Shown here one piece after another: positions 39,895 through 49,466 of a DNA stretch of 64,000 nucleotides. The notes beneath the pieces were generated by a model that did not search any database, was not told the DNA's origin, and saw only the letters and a program-made list of their open reading frames with translations. The translations under genes and the position numbers were made by a program. Numbering within the stretch: the stretch's first letter is position 1; every line of letters begins with the position of its first letter. Source of the DNA: Faecalispora sporosphaeroides DSM 1294 (lineage in GTDB: Bacteria > Bacillota > Clostridia > Oscillospirales > Acutalibacteraceae); the NCBI GenBank assembly GCA_000383295.1, contig KB911067.1:456509-520508 (forward strand), in the 5' to 3' direction.

Positions 39895-40680
39895 TCAGCC
39901 AATCAGCCCCAGCCGCTCCAGCACCCAGGCAAGGGCATAGATCACCGGCTGATGCGCAATGTAAATCGCCAGCGCCCAGCGGCCCATCTGCGAAAAGAAC
40001 GGAACGCGGCTGCGGTACATCCATTTCGGGGCCAGCCCCGCGGCCACCGGCCTGCCCACCATGGTTCCCGCGAGGAACACAAATCCCCAGGGCAAAAGAG
40101 GGAAATAATCCGACGACGAAAACGAGGAATCATAAAACCCCAGCGGGAACAGCCACTTCACATGGTAGACCGCCTCCGGCAGGGGAATCACCGAAACCGG
40201 GCCGAACCCCAAATAACCCGACGGGATGGGCCGTGTAAAGAAATACAAAACCAGGCACAGCAGAACCAGCGTCCACGAAAAGGGGATCTTTTTCTGATAT
40301 TGCCCCAAAAGGCCGTACAGGATCATGCACACCGCCAGAAAATGAAGAATGCCGAACCAGATGGCATACTGGGGCGTGACGAGAACTGTGACGAGCGACA
40401 CCGCAAGCGCAGCCGCAAACAGCCGCAGGCCCCGCCGCAGATTCGAGCGCGAAAGCAGCGAGGAAATCCCCGAAATAAAAATGAACAGCGCCGCAAAAAA
40501 CGGCTCCGCCGGGGTAAAAAAACGAAACAGCGCCATCATCCAGGGAATCTCATACAAAAAGGCAAAGGTGTAAAACGCGTGGTAAAACACCATGCAGAAC
40601 ACGGCAAAGCCGCGCAGCTCGTCCATTAAATGAAGCCGGGGGCGCGTGGCTGCCGCCGGGGACTGTGTGCTTTCGTTCAA
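39895..40680 (-). CDS. DUF1624/HGSNAT-like acyltransferase membrane protein
   Basis: 261 aa with seven or eight transmembrane segments. The N-terminal LHLMDELRGFAVFCMVFYHAFYTFAFL carries the Asp and His-like residues typical of heparan-glucosaminide N-acetyltransferase catalytic-domain (DUF1624) proteins. FFTPAEPFFAALFIFISGISSLLSRSNLRRG and PWGFVFLAGTMVGR follow the family. The start is probably TTG 40680, because GGAGG lies 6 nt before it; no ATG has a comparable site. Role perhaps acetylation of cell-wall or extracellular glycans; unproven. Confidence 0.82.
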   Translation of the reverse strand: MNESTQSPAAATRPRLHLMDELRGFAVFCMVFYHAFYTFAFLYEIPWMMALFRFFTPAEPFFAALFIFISGISSLLSRSNLRRGLRLFAAALAVSLVTVLVTPQYAIWFGILHFLAVCMILYGLLGQYQKKIPFSWTLVLLCLVLYFFTRPIPSGYLGFGPVSVIPLPEAVYHVKWLFPLGFYDSSFSSSDYFPLLPWGFVFLAGTMVGRPVAAGLAPKWMYRSRVPFFSQMGRWALAIYIAHQPVIYALAWVLERLGLIG

Positions 40681-40766
40681 GTTGATTCCTCCCGCCGAAT
40701 CCGAAAAGTGGTTGTCAGTATACAAAATCTGCCGGATTTTTGCGGGAACATAAGCAAAATTACCGC

Positions 40767-40795
40767 TTCAAACCAGAGCCGTACCGTGCTATACT
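40767..40795 (+). promoter_or_regulatory. promoter of thioesterase gene
   Basis: -35 TTCAAA (40767-40772), 17-nt spacer, -10 TATACT (40790-40795). Leader about 95 nt before the ATG. Confidence 0.6.
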
Positions 40796-40896
40796 AGTCT
40801 TAGGCAGATTTGCCCTGAATTGTCCGGTGCAGCGATTTGCGCCGGTACCTGAAAATATCCTTTATTTTATTATATCGAAGGAAAGGAAGAATTACA

Positions 40897-41292
40897 ATGA
40901 ATGAACTGAAAATTGGACAGACGATTTCCGAGGATTATACCGTTACCTCCGCCGATCTTGCCTCCAAACTCGGCAGCGGCAGCGTAGACGTGCTTGCCAC
41001 GCCCCGGCTGGTTGCGCTGATGGAAGGCGTTTGCGCCCGGATGCTGAACACCTACCTGCCGGAGGGCATCACCTCGGTAGGCTCCGAAGTGCATATCAAG
41101 CATTTGGCGCCCACGGTTGAGGGCGTTACCATCCACCTGACGGCAAAGCTGACGGAAAGCGACGGCCGCAAATTCACCTTTGAGGTGGAGGCGTTTGACA
41201 ATGTGGGCCTGATTTCCACCTGCACGCATGAGCGCGCCAGCATCAAGCGCGAGAGTTACCTGAAAAGAGTGGCGGAGCGCGCCAAACAATAA
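40897..41292 (+). CDS. FlK-like hotdog-fold thioesterase
   Basis: 131 aa. Single hotdog domain: ATPRLVALMEGVCARML corresponds to the central helix, TSVGSEVHIKHLAPTVEGVTIHLTAKL to the strand pair with the conserved His, and ISTCTHERASIKRESYLKRV to the end. This pattern is that of fluoroacetyl-CoA-specific thioesterase-like proteins, widespread in Clostridia and probably acting on general or stress acyl-CoAs. ATG 40897 follows GGAAAGGAAG; an upstream in-frame extension is rejected. A HAD phosphatase follows 23 nt later in the same transcript. Confidence 0.85.
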   Translation: MNELKIGQTISEDYTVTSADLASKLGSGSVDVLATPRLVALMEGVCARMLNTYLPEGITSVGSEVHIKHLAPTVEGVTIHLTAKLTESDGRKFTFEVEAFDNVGLISTCTHERASIKRESYLKRVAERAKQ

Positions 41293-41315
41293 ATCCCCGA
41301 CGAAAGGAATACCCG

Positions 41316-41978
41316 ATGAAACCTGTTTACCCCATCGTTTTATTTGATCTGGACGGCACCCTGACCGAATCCGGCCCGGGGATCCTGAGCTGCGTCAAAG
41401 AGACCATGCGGCGTCTGGGAGTGCCGGAGCCGCCGCCGGAGATTCTGCGCACCTTTATCGGCCCGCCGCTGTTTCAAAGCTTTTCGCAGACCTGCGGCCT
41501 GCCGGACGATGTGAGCGACCGAGCGGTAAATCTGTACCGCGACCTGTACGAAACCGAGGGCCTTTATAAAAATTCGCTGTACCCGCACACGCTGGAGCTG
41601 CTTTCCACCCTGCGAAAAGCGGGAGCAAAGCTCTGCATCGCCACCTCAAAGCCCCTGCCGCAGGCCAACCGGGTCACAGCAATTTTCGGGCTGACCCCGC
41701 TGGTGGATTTTCTCGCCGGCCCCCCCGACAGCGACGAGCGCGCCAGTTCCAAGGCGGAGCTGATCACCTCCTGCCTAAAGCGGTTCTCAGCAGGGCCGCA
41801 GGATGCGGTGATGATCGGCGACACCAGGTTCGACGCCGAGGGTGCGCGCCTGGCGGGCACGGATTTTATCGGGATGCTGCACGGCTACGGCACCCGCGAA
41901 GAGATGCGGGAGCAATTCCCCGGCGCGCGGTTCGCCGTAGATTTTACAGCGCTGGAACACTTGCTCTTGACAAACTGA
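41316..41978 (+). CDS. HAD superfamily hydrolase (phosphoglycolate phosphatase-like)
   Basis: 220 aa, subfamily IA. Motif I FDLDGTLTESGPG (residues 10-22) with the catalytic Asp pair, motif II IATSKPL near 107, motif III Lys in SSKAEL near 144 and motif IV MIGDTRFDAEGA near 165. PpaX/Gph-like: pyrophosphate, phosphoglycolate or sugar phosphate may be substrates. Co-transcribed after the thioesterase. The promoter of the thiT riboswitch overlaps its last codons. Confidence 0.88.
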   Translation: MKPVYPIVLFDLDGTLTESGPGILSCVKETMRRLGVPEPPPEILRTFIGPPLFQSFSQTCGLPDDVSDRAVNLYRDLYETEGLYKNSLYPHTLELLSTLRKAGAKLCIATSKPLPQANRVTAIFGLTPLVDFLAGPPDSDERASSKAELITSCLKRFSAGPQDAVMIGDTRFDAEGARLAGTDFIGMLHGYGTREEMREQFPGARFAVDFTALEHLLLTN

Positions 41979-41995
41979 GCGGATGCGGATATAGT
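41967..41995 (+). promoter_or_regulatory. thiT promoter
   Basis: -35 TTGACA (41967-41972), 17-nt spacer, -10 TATAGT (41990-41995). It sits across the stop codon of the HAD gene and starts the riboswitch transcript. Confidence 0.88.
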
Positions 41996-42008
41996 GTTAT
42001 TGGAACTG

Positions 42009-42105
42009 AATACGGGGCGCTGCGTATGCGCGGCTGAGATGAGGCGGATCGACGCCTATGTCCCTTTGACCTGATCTGGATAATGCCAGCGTAGGAAACT
42101 TTTGC
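42009..42105 (+). promoter_or_regulatory. TPP riboswitch (THI element)
   Basis: Contains the conserved THI-box core: GGGGCGC, CGGCTGAGATGAGG, then ACCTGATCTGGATAATGCCA and GCGTAGGAAAC. These form the pyrimidine- and pyrophosphate-sensing arms. It lies between a promoter and a terminator ahead of the thiamine transporter gene, so TPP should cause premature termination. Confidence 0.97.
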
Positions 42106-42113
42106 AGCACAGC

Positions 42114-42150
42114 AAGACGCATTGTGGTATTACCCGCAATGCGTCTTTTT
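42114..42150 (+). terminator. TPP-controlled attenuator
   Basis: AAGACGCATTG (42114-42124) pairs with CAATGCGTCTT (42137-42147), ending in T5. It starts 9 nt after the riboswitch core, the usual place for an expression-platform terminator. Confidence 0.9.
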
Positions 42151-42240
42151 GCGTGCGGCACATTTTTCAGGAAGATCGCAGTTCACACTTCGGTTATCCG
42201 TTACCGAAACAGCGGACGCGCCCGATCCCATTCTCTTTCA

Positions 42241-42317
42241 CCGCAATCAGGGAAAACCCTACTGACTGCCCGCAGCATAAGGGCGGAACCACGGTCGGTT
42301 CTGATTTTGGATTGCGG
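42241..42317 (+). other. multi-helix folded leader segment before thiT
   Basis: CCGCAATC (42241-42248) pairs perfectly with GATTGCGG (42310-42317). Enclosed are three hairpins: AGGG-AAAA-CCCT, GCCC...GGGC and GAACC...GGTTC. This gives a four-way junction in the 200 nt between the TPP attenuator and thiT. No protein frame. Function unknown. Confidence 0.5.
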
Positions 42318-42349
42318 ACTTTCACCAATCGGCGCGAGGAGGATCTTTT

Positions 42350-42919
42350 ATGAAAAAAAACAGCACTGTCGTTCTGGTGGAATGCGCCCTGATGATTGCG
42401 CTTTCCACTGTTCTGAGCATGATCAAGGTGTTCGAGCTGCCGCAGGGCGGTTCCATCACTCTGGCCAGCATGGTGCCTCTGGTGCTGGTTTCGTACCGCC
42501 ACGGGGTAAAGTGGGGGCTTGGGACGGCATTTGTTCACAGCCTGCTGCAAATGCTGCTCAACCCCGTTGCGCCGCCCGCAAAAACACTTGCTGCGTTTGT
42601 CTTGGTTGTGCTGCTTGATTACGTTCTGGCCTATACCGTACTGGGCAGCGCGGCGTTCTGGGGCAAGCCGATCCGCAGCCGCTCGGCCAGCATTGCGTTC
42701 GGCGCGGCAGTCGCCGTGTTCCTGCGCTTTTTGTGCAGCTTTGCCTCCGGCATACTCATCTGGGGCGGGTACGCGCCCGAGGGAACGCCCGTGTGGCTGT
42801 ATTCTCTGGTTTACAACGGGAGCTATATGCTGCCCGAACTCGTGATCACCTCCATCGTCACCGTAGCACTGGTCAAGGTGCTCGACCGCACCGGCAACCG
42901 CTCCGCTCACGCGGCGTAA
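42350..42919 (+). CDS. thiT: energy-coupled thiamine transporter ThiT
   Basis: 189-aa S component of an ECF transporter with six membrane segments. ThiT hallmarks: ALSTVLSMIKVFELPQGGSITLASMVPLVLVSYRHGVKWG near the N-terminus and the thiamine-binding WGGYAPEGTP...YNGSYMLPELV region near residues 138-162. GGAGG before the ATG. It needs the shared EcfA-EcfA'-EcfT energising module, not in this window. Regulated by the TPP riboswitch upstream. Confidence 0.96.
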   Translation: MKKNSTVVLVECALMIALSTVLSMIKVFELPQGGSITLASMVPLVLVSYRHGVKWGLGTAFVHSLLQMLLNPVAPPAKTLAAFVLVVLLDYVLAYTVLGSAAFWGKPIRSRSASIAFGAAVAVFLRFLCSFASGILIWGGYAPEGTPVWLYSLVYNGSYMLPELVITSIVTVALVKVLDRTGNRSAHAA

Positions 42920-43082
42920 GCGCTCTTACCAAAGGCCGGAGGGCTTGTTTGGAGAAGCCGCCAAAGTAAGGACATACCTGTCAACAAATGCGGGGGCTTG
43001 TCATACTATACAGTAGGTGAGCCGAACGCCTTCTTCCAATTCATGTTCCTCCTATTTCAAATAGAGTTCACCGTACAGAGGC

Positions 43083-43123
43083 AAAAAGGGGAAAACCGCG
43101 CTGCGGTTTTCCCCTCGTTTTTT
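43083..43123. terminator. convergent terminator after thiT
   Basis: Twelve-base stem GGGGAAAACCGC / GCGGTTTTCCCC with a 3-nt loop, T6 on the plus side and A5 on the left, serving thiT and the opposing DUF975 gene. Confidence 0.9.
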
Positions 43124-43163
43124 CTTTATCCTGCCGGGCAGGGCGCGCATCGCTCCGCCCGAA

Positions 43164-43922
43164 TTACAGACTCAGCTCCTCGGGCTGCACCATGCCGGTC
43201 TGAATCGCGCGGTCGCGCAGAAAAATATACAGCTCCGCAAGCGTCGCGTAATAATAAGGCATGATCAGTGCAAGCCCCAATGTGACGACGAGATTCAGTA
43301 CGAATTCGGGAGCGCCGATCATCCCGAGAACCACAGAAAGCACAATCGGAAGCAGGAACCACCCGATAAAAGAGAGGACCAGCACAAGGATCGCGCCCTT
43401 TTCCCCATCGGTCATCAGGCGGCTGATCTGCCGAACCCGCTGGCCCGAAAGCTGGGGATTGTCGGACAGCAGAAACGGAACCATGATGTACTGCAGCGCC
43501 TTGTAAATACCGGGGATGATCAGCAGCAGCGTCCACAGACCGATGAACAGGTTGGTCACAAAGTTGGTGAGCACCACGCTGCCGTACCCGTTCCGAAAGC
43601 CCAGAAACACATCGGAAAACCGCCCCGCGTCAAACCGATTGCGCACAAAGAAGCCATACACTCCCACCGTCAGCGGAAAAAGAATAAAAATATTCAGCAG
43701 CACAAAAACCAGATTATACCCCATGAACACGCTGGACTCAACCTGAATCACACCGCTTCCCATGCTGGCCGCCCACTTATCATTTACTTCCTGATAACCG
43801 GTAATCCATTCTATCAGCGAAGGTACGATCGAAACCATGGCGGAAACCAAAAACGCCATCCAATACTTTCCGCCCCGAATCGCCGCCTTCGCGTTGCTCT
43901 TCACAATCTCTCTGCTCCACAT
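43164..43922 (-). CDS. DUF975 family membrane protein
   Basis: 252 aa with five or six membrane segments. DUF975 features: N-terminal amphipathic KSNAKAAIRGGKYW, the LFIGLWTLLLIIPGIYKALQYIMVPFLL segment and LMTDGEKGAILVLVLSFIGW. A broad Firmicutes family of unknown role, possibly membrane homeostasis. Monocistronic. No clear promoter found in the 369 nt upstream, which otherwise hold only the ilvC terminator. Confidence 0.88.
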   Translation of the reverse strand: MWSREIVKSNAKAAIRGGKYWMAFLVSAMVSIVPSLIEWITGYQEVNDKWAASMGSGVIQVESSVFMGYNLVFVLLNIFILFPLTVGVYGFFVRNRFDAGRFSDVFLGFRNGYGSVVLTNFVTNLFIGLWTLLLIIPGIYKALQYIMVPFLLSDNPQLSGQRVRQISRLMTDGEKGAILVLVLSFIGWFLLPIVLSVVLGMIGAPEFVLNLVVTLGLALIMPYYYATLAELYIFLRDRAIQTGMVQPEELSL

Positions 43923-44197
43923 TTTCTGCTAAGACCCCTTTCACTCTTTTCTCTATCATACGATACTGCCCCTGGCCGCTATACCTAAACGCGGCCGCAG
44001 CGCACAATAAATTTCTGATGAAACGGCAGAGCCGGCCCGCCGGCCTTATGCTCCCCGCACTCCGCCACGCGGAAACCCGTTCCCATATGGTTCATGGGAG
44101 TCCGGCACCGCCGGAATTTTCTTCCCTTTCGACGCAATCTTCTTCTCCCTTCGCGGCCAAGCGCCGCGCTTTAAGGTAGGATTCTTCTGATCAAATG

Positions 44198-44248
44198 AAA
44201 ATAATAAGGGATCAGGCCATCGGTTTTGTCCGACTCTGCCTGATCCCT
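44198..44248 (-). terminator. ilvC terminator
   Basis: Minus strand AGGGATCAGGC ... GCCTGATCCCT followed by TATTATTTTC, 40 nt past the ilvC stop. The rest of 43923-44291 shows no gene. Confidence 0.85.
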
Positions 44249-44291
44249 CGTTACCGATGCAATGCTGCGTTATACGATTGATCTGCCCGAA

Positions 44292-45344
<1,053 letters not shown>

Positions 45345-45368
45345 TCAAGTTTCGTTTGCCAAGTCCGC

Positions 45369-45872
45369 TCAAACGCTCTGTTTTCTGGTTACCTGGGGCC
45401 CTTGCTCCAGTGCGACGGTGCCCGTGCGGGCAATTTCCTTTACGCCGTAGGGCTTCAGCAGCGTCAGCATGGTCTCTATTTTTTCAGCGGTATCCGCGAA
45501 CTGAATGGTCAGCGAGGTCAGGGACACATCCACCACGCGCGCGTGGAACAGCTCCGCAATCTGAATGATTTCGGGGCGGTACTGCGGGGTGCAGCTCACC
45601 TTGATCAGCGCCAGCTCGCAGCTGATGAACGGGCCGGTGTCGTCAAGCCGCTTGACCTTGATGACGGGAATCAACTTATTGAGCTGCTTCTCCACCTGCT
45701 CCATCACATATTCGTCGCCGTTGACGACGATCGTCATACGGGAAATAGCGGGGTCTTCCGTCACGCCCACGGCAAGGCTGTCTATGTTGAACGCGCGGCG
45801 GGAAAACAGACCCGACACCTTGGACAGCACGCCGGGCTGGTTCTCCACCAGAACCGAGAGAGTATATTTCAT
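45369..45872 (-). CDS. ilvN: acetolactate synthase small (regulatory) subunit
   Basis: 167 aa. N-terminal ACT domain (MKYTLSVLVENQPGVLSKVSGLFSRRAFNIDSLAVGVTEDP) that binds valine in feedback control, followed by the second ACT-like domain with AELFHARVVDVSLTSLTIQFADT. Start ATG 45872 follows GGGGAGGGAG; an in-frame TTG upstream overlaps ilvB. Sits 17 nt after the ilvB stop and 70 nt before ilvC. Confidence 0.95.
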   Translation of the reverse strand: MKYTLSVLVENQPGVLSKVSGLFSRRAFNIDSLAVGVTEDPAISRMTIVVNGDEYVMEQVEKQLNKLIPVIKVKRLDDTGPFISCELALIKVSCTPQYRPEIIQIAELFHARVVDVSLTSLTIQFADTAEKIETMLTLLKPYGVKEIARTGTVALEQGPQVTRKQSV

Positions 45873-45889
45873 TTCGGCTCCCTCCCCTT

Positions 45890-47509
45890 TCAAATCGACG
45901 GCAAGGTCGGGTCGACCCTGCAGACAAGCAGATACGGCTGATTGGACGCCAGCATTTTCCCGGCCAGTTCTTCCGCCTCGGGGTTGTTCTCTGCCTGGGC
46001 GGATTCGATTCCATAGGCTCTGGCCAGCGCCACAAAATCGGGGTTGCCGTGCAGCTCGGTGGCCATGTGCCTCCCCCCGTACTGCTTATCCTGAATCTCG
46101 CGCACCATGCCGAGGTGCTCGTTCACCATAACGATAATCTTGACGCCGACGCCGCTCTGCACAATCGTGCCGAGCTCGCACATCGACATCTGGAACGAGC
46201 CGTCGCCGCAAACCGCCACCACCTGGCGGCGGGGCTTCGCCAGCTTTGCGCCGATGGCCGCCGGGATCGAATACCCCATGGTGCCAAGACCGCCGGACGT
46301 TAAGAAGCGCCCTTCCTTTACATTGAAGTTGTTGACCGACCAGATTTGGTTCTGGCCCACGTCCGCAACGAGAATCGCGTCATCCTTCATCATGGAGGAG
46401 AGTGCGCGCATGAACGAGCGCGGCTCCACAGAATCCTGAGAGGGCTCGCCGTGCGGCACATCCGCCTGCCGCAGCTCCTGAACGCGGTTCAGCCACTCCT
46501 GCGGCGCCGCGCCGCTCACCTTCTCCGCCAGGCTGCTCAGCACAAGGCGAATGTCGCCCACAATCGGGATATGCGCGGTAATGTTCTTGCCGATTTCGGC
46601 GGGGTCCACATCGATGTGGATGATCTGCGCCTTGCTGCCCAGCATTTCGGGGGCGATGATCGCGCGGTCGCCCACTCTGGCGCCGCAGAGAATGACCACA
46701 TCGGCGGAGAGCAGCGCCTGATTGGCGCTCTTTTTGCCGTGCGAGCCGACCATCCCCAGGTACGAATCGCTGTCCAGCGGAACCACGCCAATGCCCATCA
46801 TGGTAGAAACCACGGGGATTTCCGTTTTCTCCACCAGAGCCATCAACTCTTTTCTGGCGCCCGCCAACACCACGCCGCCGCCGCAGCAGATCAAAGGCCT
46901 CTGCGCCCCGGCAAGCGCCTCTACGGCGCGCTTGATCTGCAGGGCATGTCCCTGCGTGCGGGGCTTGTATCCGATGATATCCGCGCGCTGCGGGTATTTA
47001 AACTCCTTGATCGCATTCTGCTGCACGTCCACCGGCACATCGATCAGCACCGGGCCCGGGCGGCCTGTGGAAGCAATGTGGAACGCCTCCTTGAACACGC
47101 GCGGCAAATCGGCGGTGTCCTTTACCAGGTAGCTGTGCTTGGTGAACGGCTCGCACGCGCCGGTGATGTCGGCCTCCTGAAACACGTCGCGGCCGAGCAG
47201 CTCGGACCGAACCTGCCCGGTAATGGCGATCAGGGGCACCGAATCCATATAGGCGGTCGCGATGCCCGTAATCAGGTTCGTCGCGCCGGGGCCGGAGGTG
47301 GCAATGCACACGCCCGGCTTGCCGCTCGAGCGCGCGTAGCCGCTCGCCGCATGAGCGGCGTTTTGTTCCTGCCGAACCAGAACGTGCTGGATGGAGGACT
47401 TCGACAGCTGATCATAAAAAGGACAGATCGCCGCGCCCGGGTAGCCGAACGTTAGGACGACCCCTTCCTGCTCCAGGCATTTCACCATGATTTCCGCTCC
47501 GCTGATCAT
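45890..47509 (-). CDS. ilvB: acetolactate synthase large (catalytic) subunit
   Basis: About 539 aa, TPP- and FAD-dependent, condensing pyruvate to acetolactate. TPP-activating Glu in VLTFGYPGAAICPFYD region and ARSSGKPGVCIATSGPGATNL; TPP/Mg motif VCGDGSFQMSMCELGTIVQSGVGVKIIVMVNEHLGMV; FAD segment GSHGKKSANQALLSADVVILCGARVGDR. Start ATG 47509 with AAGGTGGAG upstream. First gene of the operon, behind a long leader. Confidence 0.96.
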   Translation of the reverse strand: MISGAEIMVKCLEQEGVVLTFGYPGAAICPFYDQLSKSSIQHVLVRQEQNAAHAASGYARSSGKPGVCIATSGPGATNLITGIATAYMDSVPLIAITGQVRSELLGRDVFQEADITGACEPFTKHSYLVKDTADLPRVFKEAFHIASTGRPGPVLIDVPVDVQQNAIKEFKYPQRADIIGYKPRTQGHALQIKRAVEALAGAQRPLICCGGGVVLAGARKELMALVEKTEIPVVSTMMGIGVVPLDSDSYLGMVGSHGKKSANQALLSADVVILCGARVGDRAIIAPEMLGSKAQIIHIDVDPAEIGKNITAHIPIVGDIRLVLSSLAEKVSGAAPQEWLNRVQELRQADVPHGEPSQDSVEPRSFMRALSSMMKDDAILVADVGQNQIWSVNNFNVKEGRFLTSGGLGTMGYSIPAAIGAKLAKPRRQVVAVCGDGSFQMSMCELGTIVQSGVGVKIIVMVNEHLGMVREIQDKQYGGRHMATELHGNPDFVALARAYGIESAQAENNPEAEELAGKMLASNQPYLLVCRVDPTLPSI

Positions 47510-47776
47510 CGTTCTCCACCTTCCCACTAAATCATATTGATTTGATCCCGATTTTGGACAAAGCCAAAAACCGGGATGCTTCCGCAGCCATCGCTTTCAG
47601 AAAATAAAATAACCCGACTCCTTTCCATCCGCCTTCGGAGCGAAAAGAAGCCGCTGCCTTGAAAGGATATTCACTTTCAGCCAGCCGCCTTAAAGCTGTC
47701 GACCCTCTCTCCGCCGGGGGCAGGAAAGAGATCGCCGGTTCTAAAAAAGCCGCTTTGCAAAGCAAACTTAAATTAC
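47510..47776 (-). other. ilvB leader with possible Leu/Ile leader peptide
   Basis: The leader is about 265 nt. It contains a frame starting at about 47591 reading MAAEASRFLALSKIGIKSI and a hairpin ATCCCG.TTTTTGG / CCAAAA.CGGGAT (about 47540-47575) inside that frame. No T-box sequence is present. A Leu/Ile-codon attenuation or translation-coupling mechanism is possible, but the ribosome site of the frame is poor. Confidence 0.4.
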
Positions 47777-47781
47777 TCTTT

Positions 47782-47810
47782 ATTATAGTATGATACTTTA
47801 AATCAGTCAA
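47782..47810 (-). promoter_or_regulatory. ilvBNC promoter
   Basis: Minus strand: -35 TTGACT (47810-47805), 17-nt spacer, -10 TATAAT (47787-47782). The stretch beyond it, 47811-48010, holds no gene. Confidence 0.88.
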
Positions 47811-48010
47811 CTGGAAAAGCGGCATGCCTCCTCCCAAAGGAATACGGCGCACCGCCTTACTTTTGTGCAATTTAGTCTAAATTCGCCTCTCCTGCCGCAG
47901 GTCTTCTCCCCCGCGCAGGGCGAACGCCCCGTTTGGCCCCGTGAATGAAGCTGTTTTTCTCCGGGCGGCACCCGCCGCAAGGCTTGCCGTACAACGCCTA
48001 CCAGCCCGCA

Positions 48011-48043
48011 AAAAAGCGCCGTTCCCTGTGAGAAACGGCGCTT
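48011..48043 (-). terminator. terminator of second sugar operon
   Basis: Minus strand AGCGCCGTTTCTCACAGGGAACGGCGCT hairpin (arms AGCGCCGTT/AACGGCGCT) followed by T-run, 75 nt after the cupin gene. Confidence 0.85.
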
Positions 48044-48119
48044 TGATCCCGGTTGTTACCTCGTGAGGCAGGCAGCTTCTTCCGCATGCTTTTCCGCGGT
48101 GCGGCTCAGGCTCGGCCTG

Positions 48120-48518
48120 TTATTTCACCAGGGATTTCAGTGTTTCGATTTGGGCGGGAGTCAGGTCGAGAATATCGCTGTTCTCCATGCCGGTGGAAAC
48201 GTCCTCGATGAGGATCATCTTGGTGTCCTTCTGGGTTACGGTGTTGTGCCACAGAGACTGAGGGATATTGTAAACCTTGAACGGCTCCATCTCCAGCGCT
48301 TCCATTTTCAGCTCACCGCCAACTTCTTCCGCACTGATCAGGGTGCAGCGGCCGCTGAGCAGCACAAACAGCTCGTCGGTCTTGTTGTGGCGCTCCAGGC
48401 AATTAAGGCCGGTAATGTCGTTTGCGGGCTTCCAGTTCTTAATGCCGACCGTCCACTTTTCATTCTCGTAGACTCTCTGCATTCCTTCGCCGTTCATCTC
48501 AAAGCTTTGAATTTTCAT
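48120..48518 (-). CDS. cupin domain protein
   Basis: 132 aa, one cupin barrel. ITGLNCLERHNKTDELFVLLSGRCTLI matches the first cupin motif with metal-binding His and Glu; VYNIPQSLWHNTVT matches the second with His. Cupins at the end of sugar operons are often sugar isomerases, epimerases or ligand-binding accessory proteins. It follows the transketolase pair by 15 nt. Activity unknown. Confidence 0.82.
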   Translation of the reverse strand: MKIQSFEMNGEGMQRVYENEKWTVGIKNWKPANDITGLNCLERHNKTDELFVLLSGRCTLISAEEVGGELKMEALEMEPFKVYNIPQSLWHNTVTQKDTKMILIEDVSTGMENSDILDLTPAQIETLKSLVK

Positions 48519-48533
48519 GGTTGTATCTCCCTC

Positions 48534-49466
48534 TTATTTCAGCAATGCCTTGGCTTTTGCCACAATATTCTCCGGGGTGAGGCCGTAAATGCGGAACAAA
48601 TCCGCCGGCTTGCCGGACTTGCCGAACTTATCCATTACGCCCACGCGGTCAAACTTCGCGCCGGACTTGCCCGCCAGGGCCTCTGCAACGGCGGAGCCGA
48701 GGCCGCCGATGACGGAATGCTCTTCCACAGAAACCACGGCACCGCATTTCTCAGCCATCTTGAGAATCGTCTCGTCGTCAAAGGGCTTGATGGTGTGAAC
48801 GTTTACAACCGCGGCGCTGATTCCGTCAGCCGCCAGCAGCTCGGCTGCCTTGAGCGCTTCGGGAACCATCAGGCCGGTGGCGACCAGGCATACGTCGGTG
48901 CCGTCCTTCATGATATTCGCCTTGCCGGGGATGAAGGGAGTGCTTTCTTCGGTGATCACGTCGCACACGGGGCGCGCCACGCGGATATAAACAGGGCCGT
49001 TGATCTCCGCCGCGGCAAAGACGGCCTTCTTGGTCTCAATCGGGTCGCAGGGAACAAAAATGGTCATGTTCGGCACAACGCGCATCAGCGCCAAATCCTC
49101 AATGGACTGGTGGCTGCCGCCGTCCTCGCCGACGCACAGGCCGGAATGCGAGAAGCCGAACTTTACGTTGGCGTTCACATACGCAACTGAGTTGCGGATC
49201 TGCTCGTACGCGCGGCCTGTGCCGAACAGCGCAAAGGTGCTGGCAAAGGGGATCAGGCCGGAATGCGCAAAGCCCGCCGCCGCACAGACGAGGTTGGCCT
49301 CCGCAATGCCGAAGTTGAAAAAGCGGTCCGGGTATGCATCCAGGAACATGCTGCTCATGGTGGCGTGGGCCAGGTCGGCGTCCATCGCAACTACCTTATC
49401 GTTCTTTGCGCCGAGCTCAACGAGAGCCTCGCCGTACGCTACTCTTAAAGATTTTTTCTCAGCCAT
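48534..49466 (-). CDS. transketolase, C-terminal subunit (second copy)
   Basis: 310 aa, the same architecture as the protein at 20139-21077: MDADLAHATMSSMFLDAYPDRFFNFGIAEANLV with the TPP Glu, PCDPIETKKAVFAAAEINGPVYIRVARP, and VSVEEHSVIGGLGSAVAEAL. Overlaps the N-terminal subunit gene by 8 nt. Clearly diverged from the first copy, so the two are not a recent duplication. Confidence 0.94.
   Translation of the reverse strand: MAEKKSLRVAYGEALVELGAKNDKVVAMDADLAHATMSSMFLDAYPDRFFNFGIAEANLVCAAAGFAHSGLIPFASTFALFGTGRAYEQIRNSVAYVNANVKFGFSHSGLCVGEDGGSHQSIEDLALMRVVPNMTIFVPCDPIETKKAVFAAAEINGPVYIRVARPVCDVITEESTPFIPGKANIMKDGTDVCLVATGLMVPEALKAAELLAADGISAAVVNVHTIKPFDDETILKMAEKCGAVVSVEEHSVIGGLGSAVAEALAGKSGAKFDRVGVMDKFGKSGKPADLFRIYGLTPENIVAKAKALLK

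Noticed and set aside
42283..42297. T-box-like string AGGGCGGAACCACGG in the thiT leader
   Set aside because: It resembles the T-box core AGGGTGGNACCGCGG, but the bases that pair with the tRNA end are changed and there is no room for a stem I with specifier loop after the TPP attenuator.
47510..47810. T-box upstream of ilvB
   Set aside because: No GGTGGNACCGCG core on the minus strand and no matching terminator.
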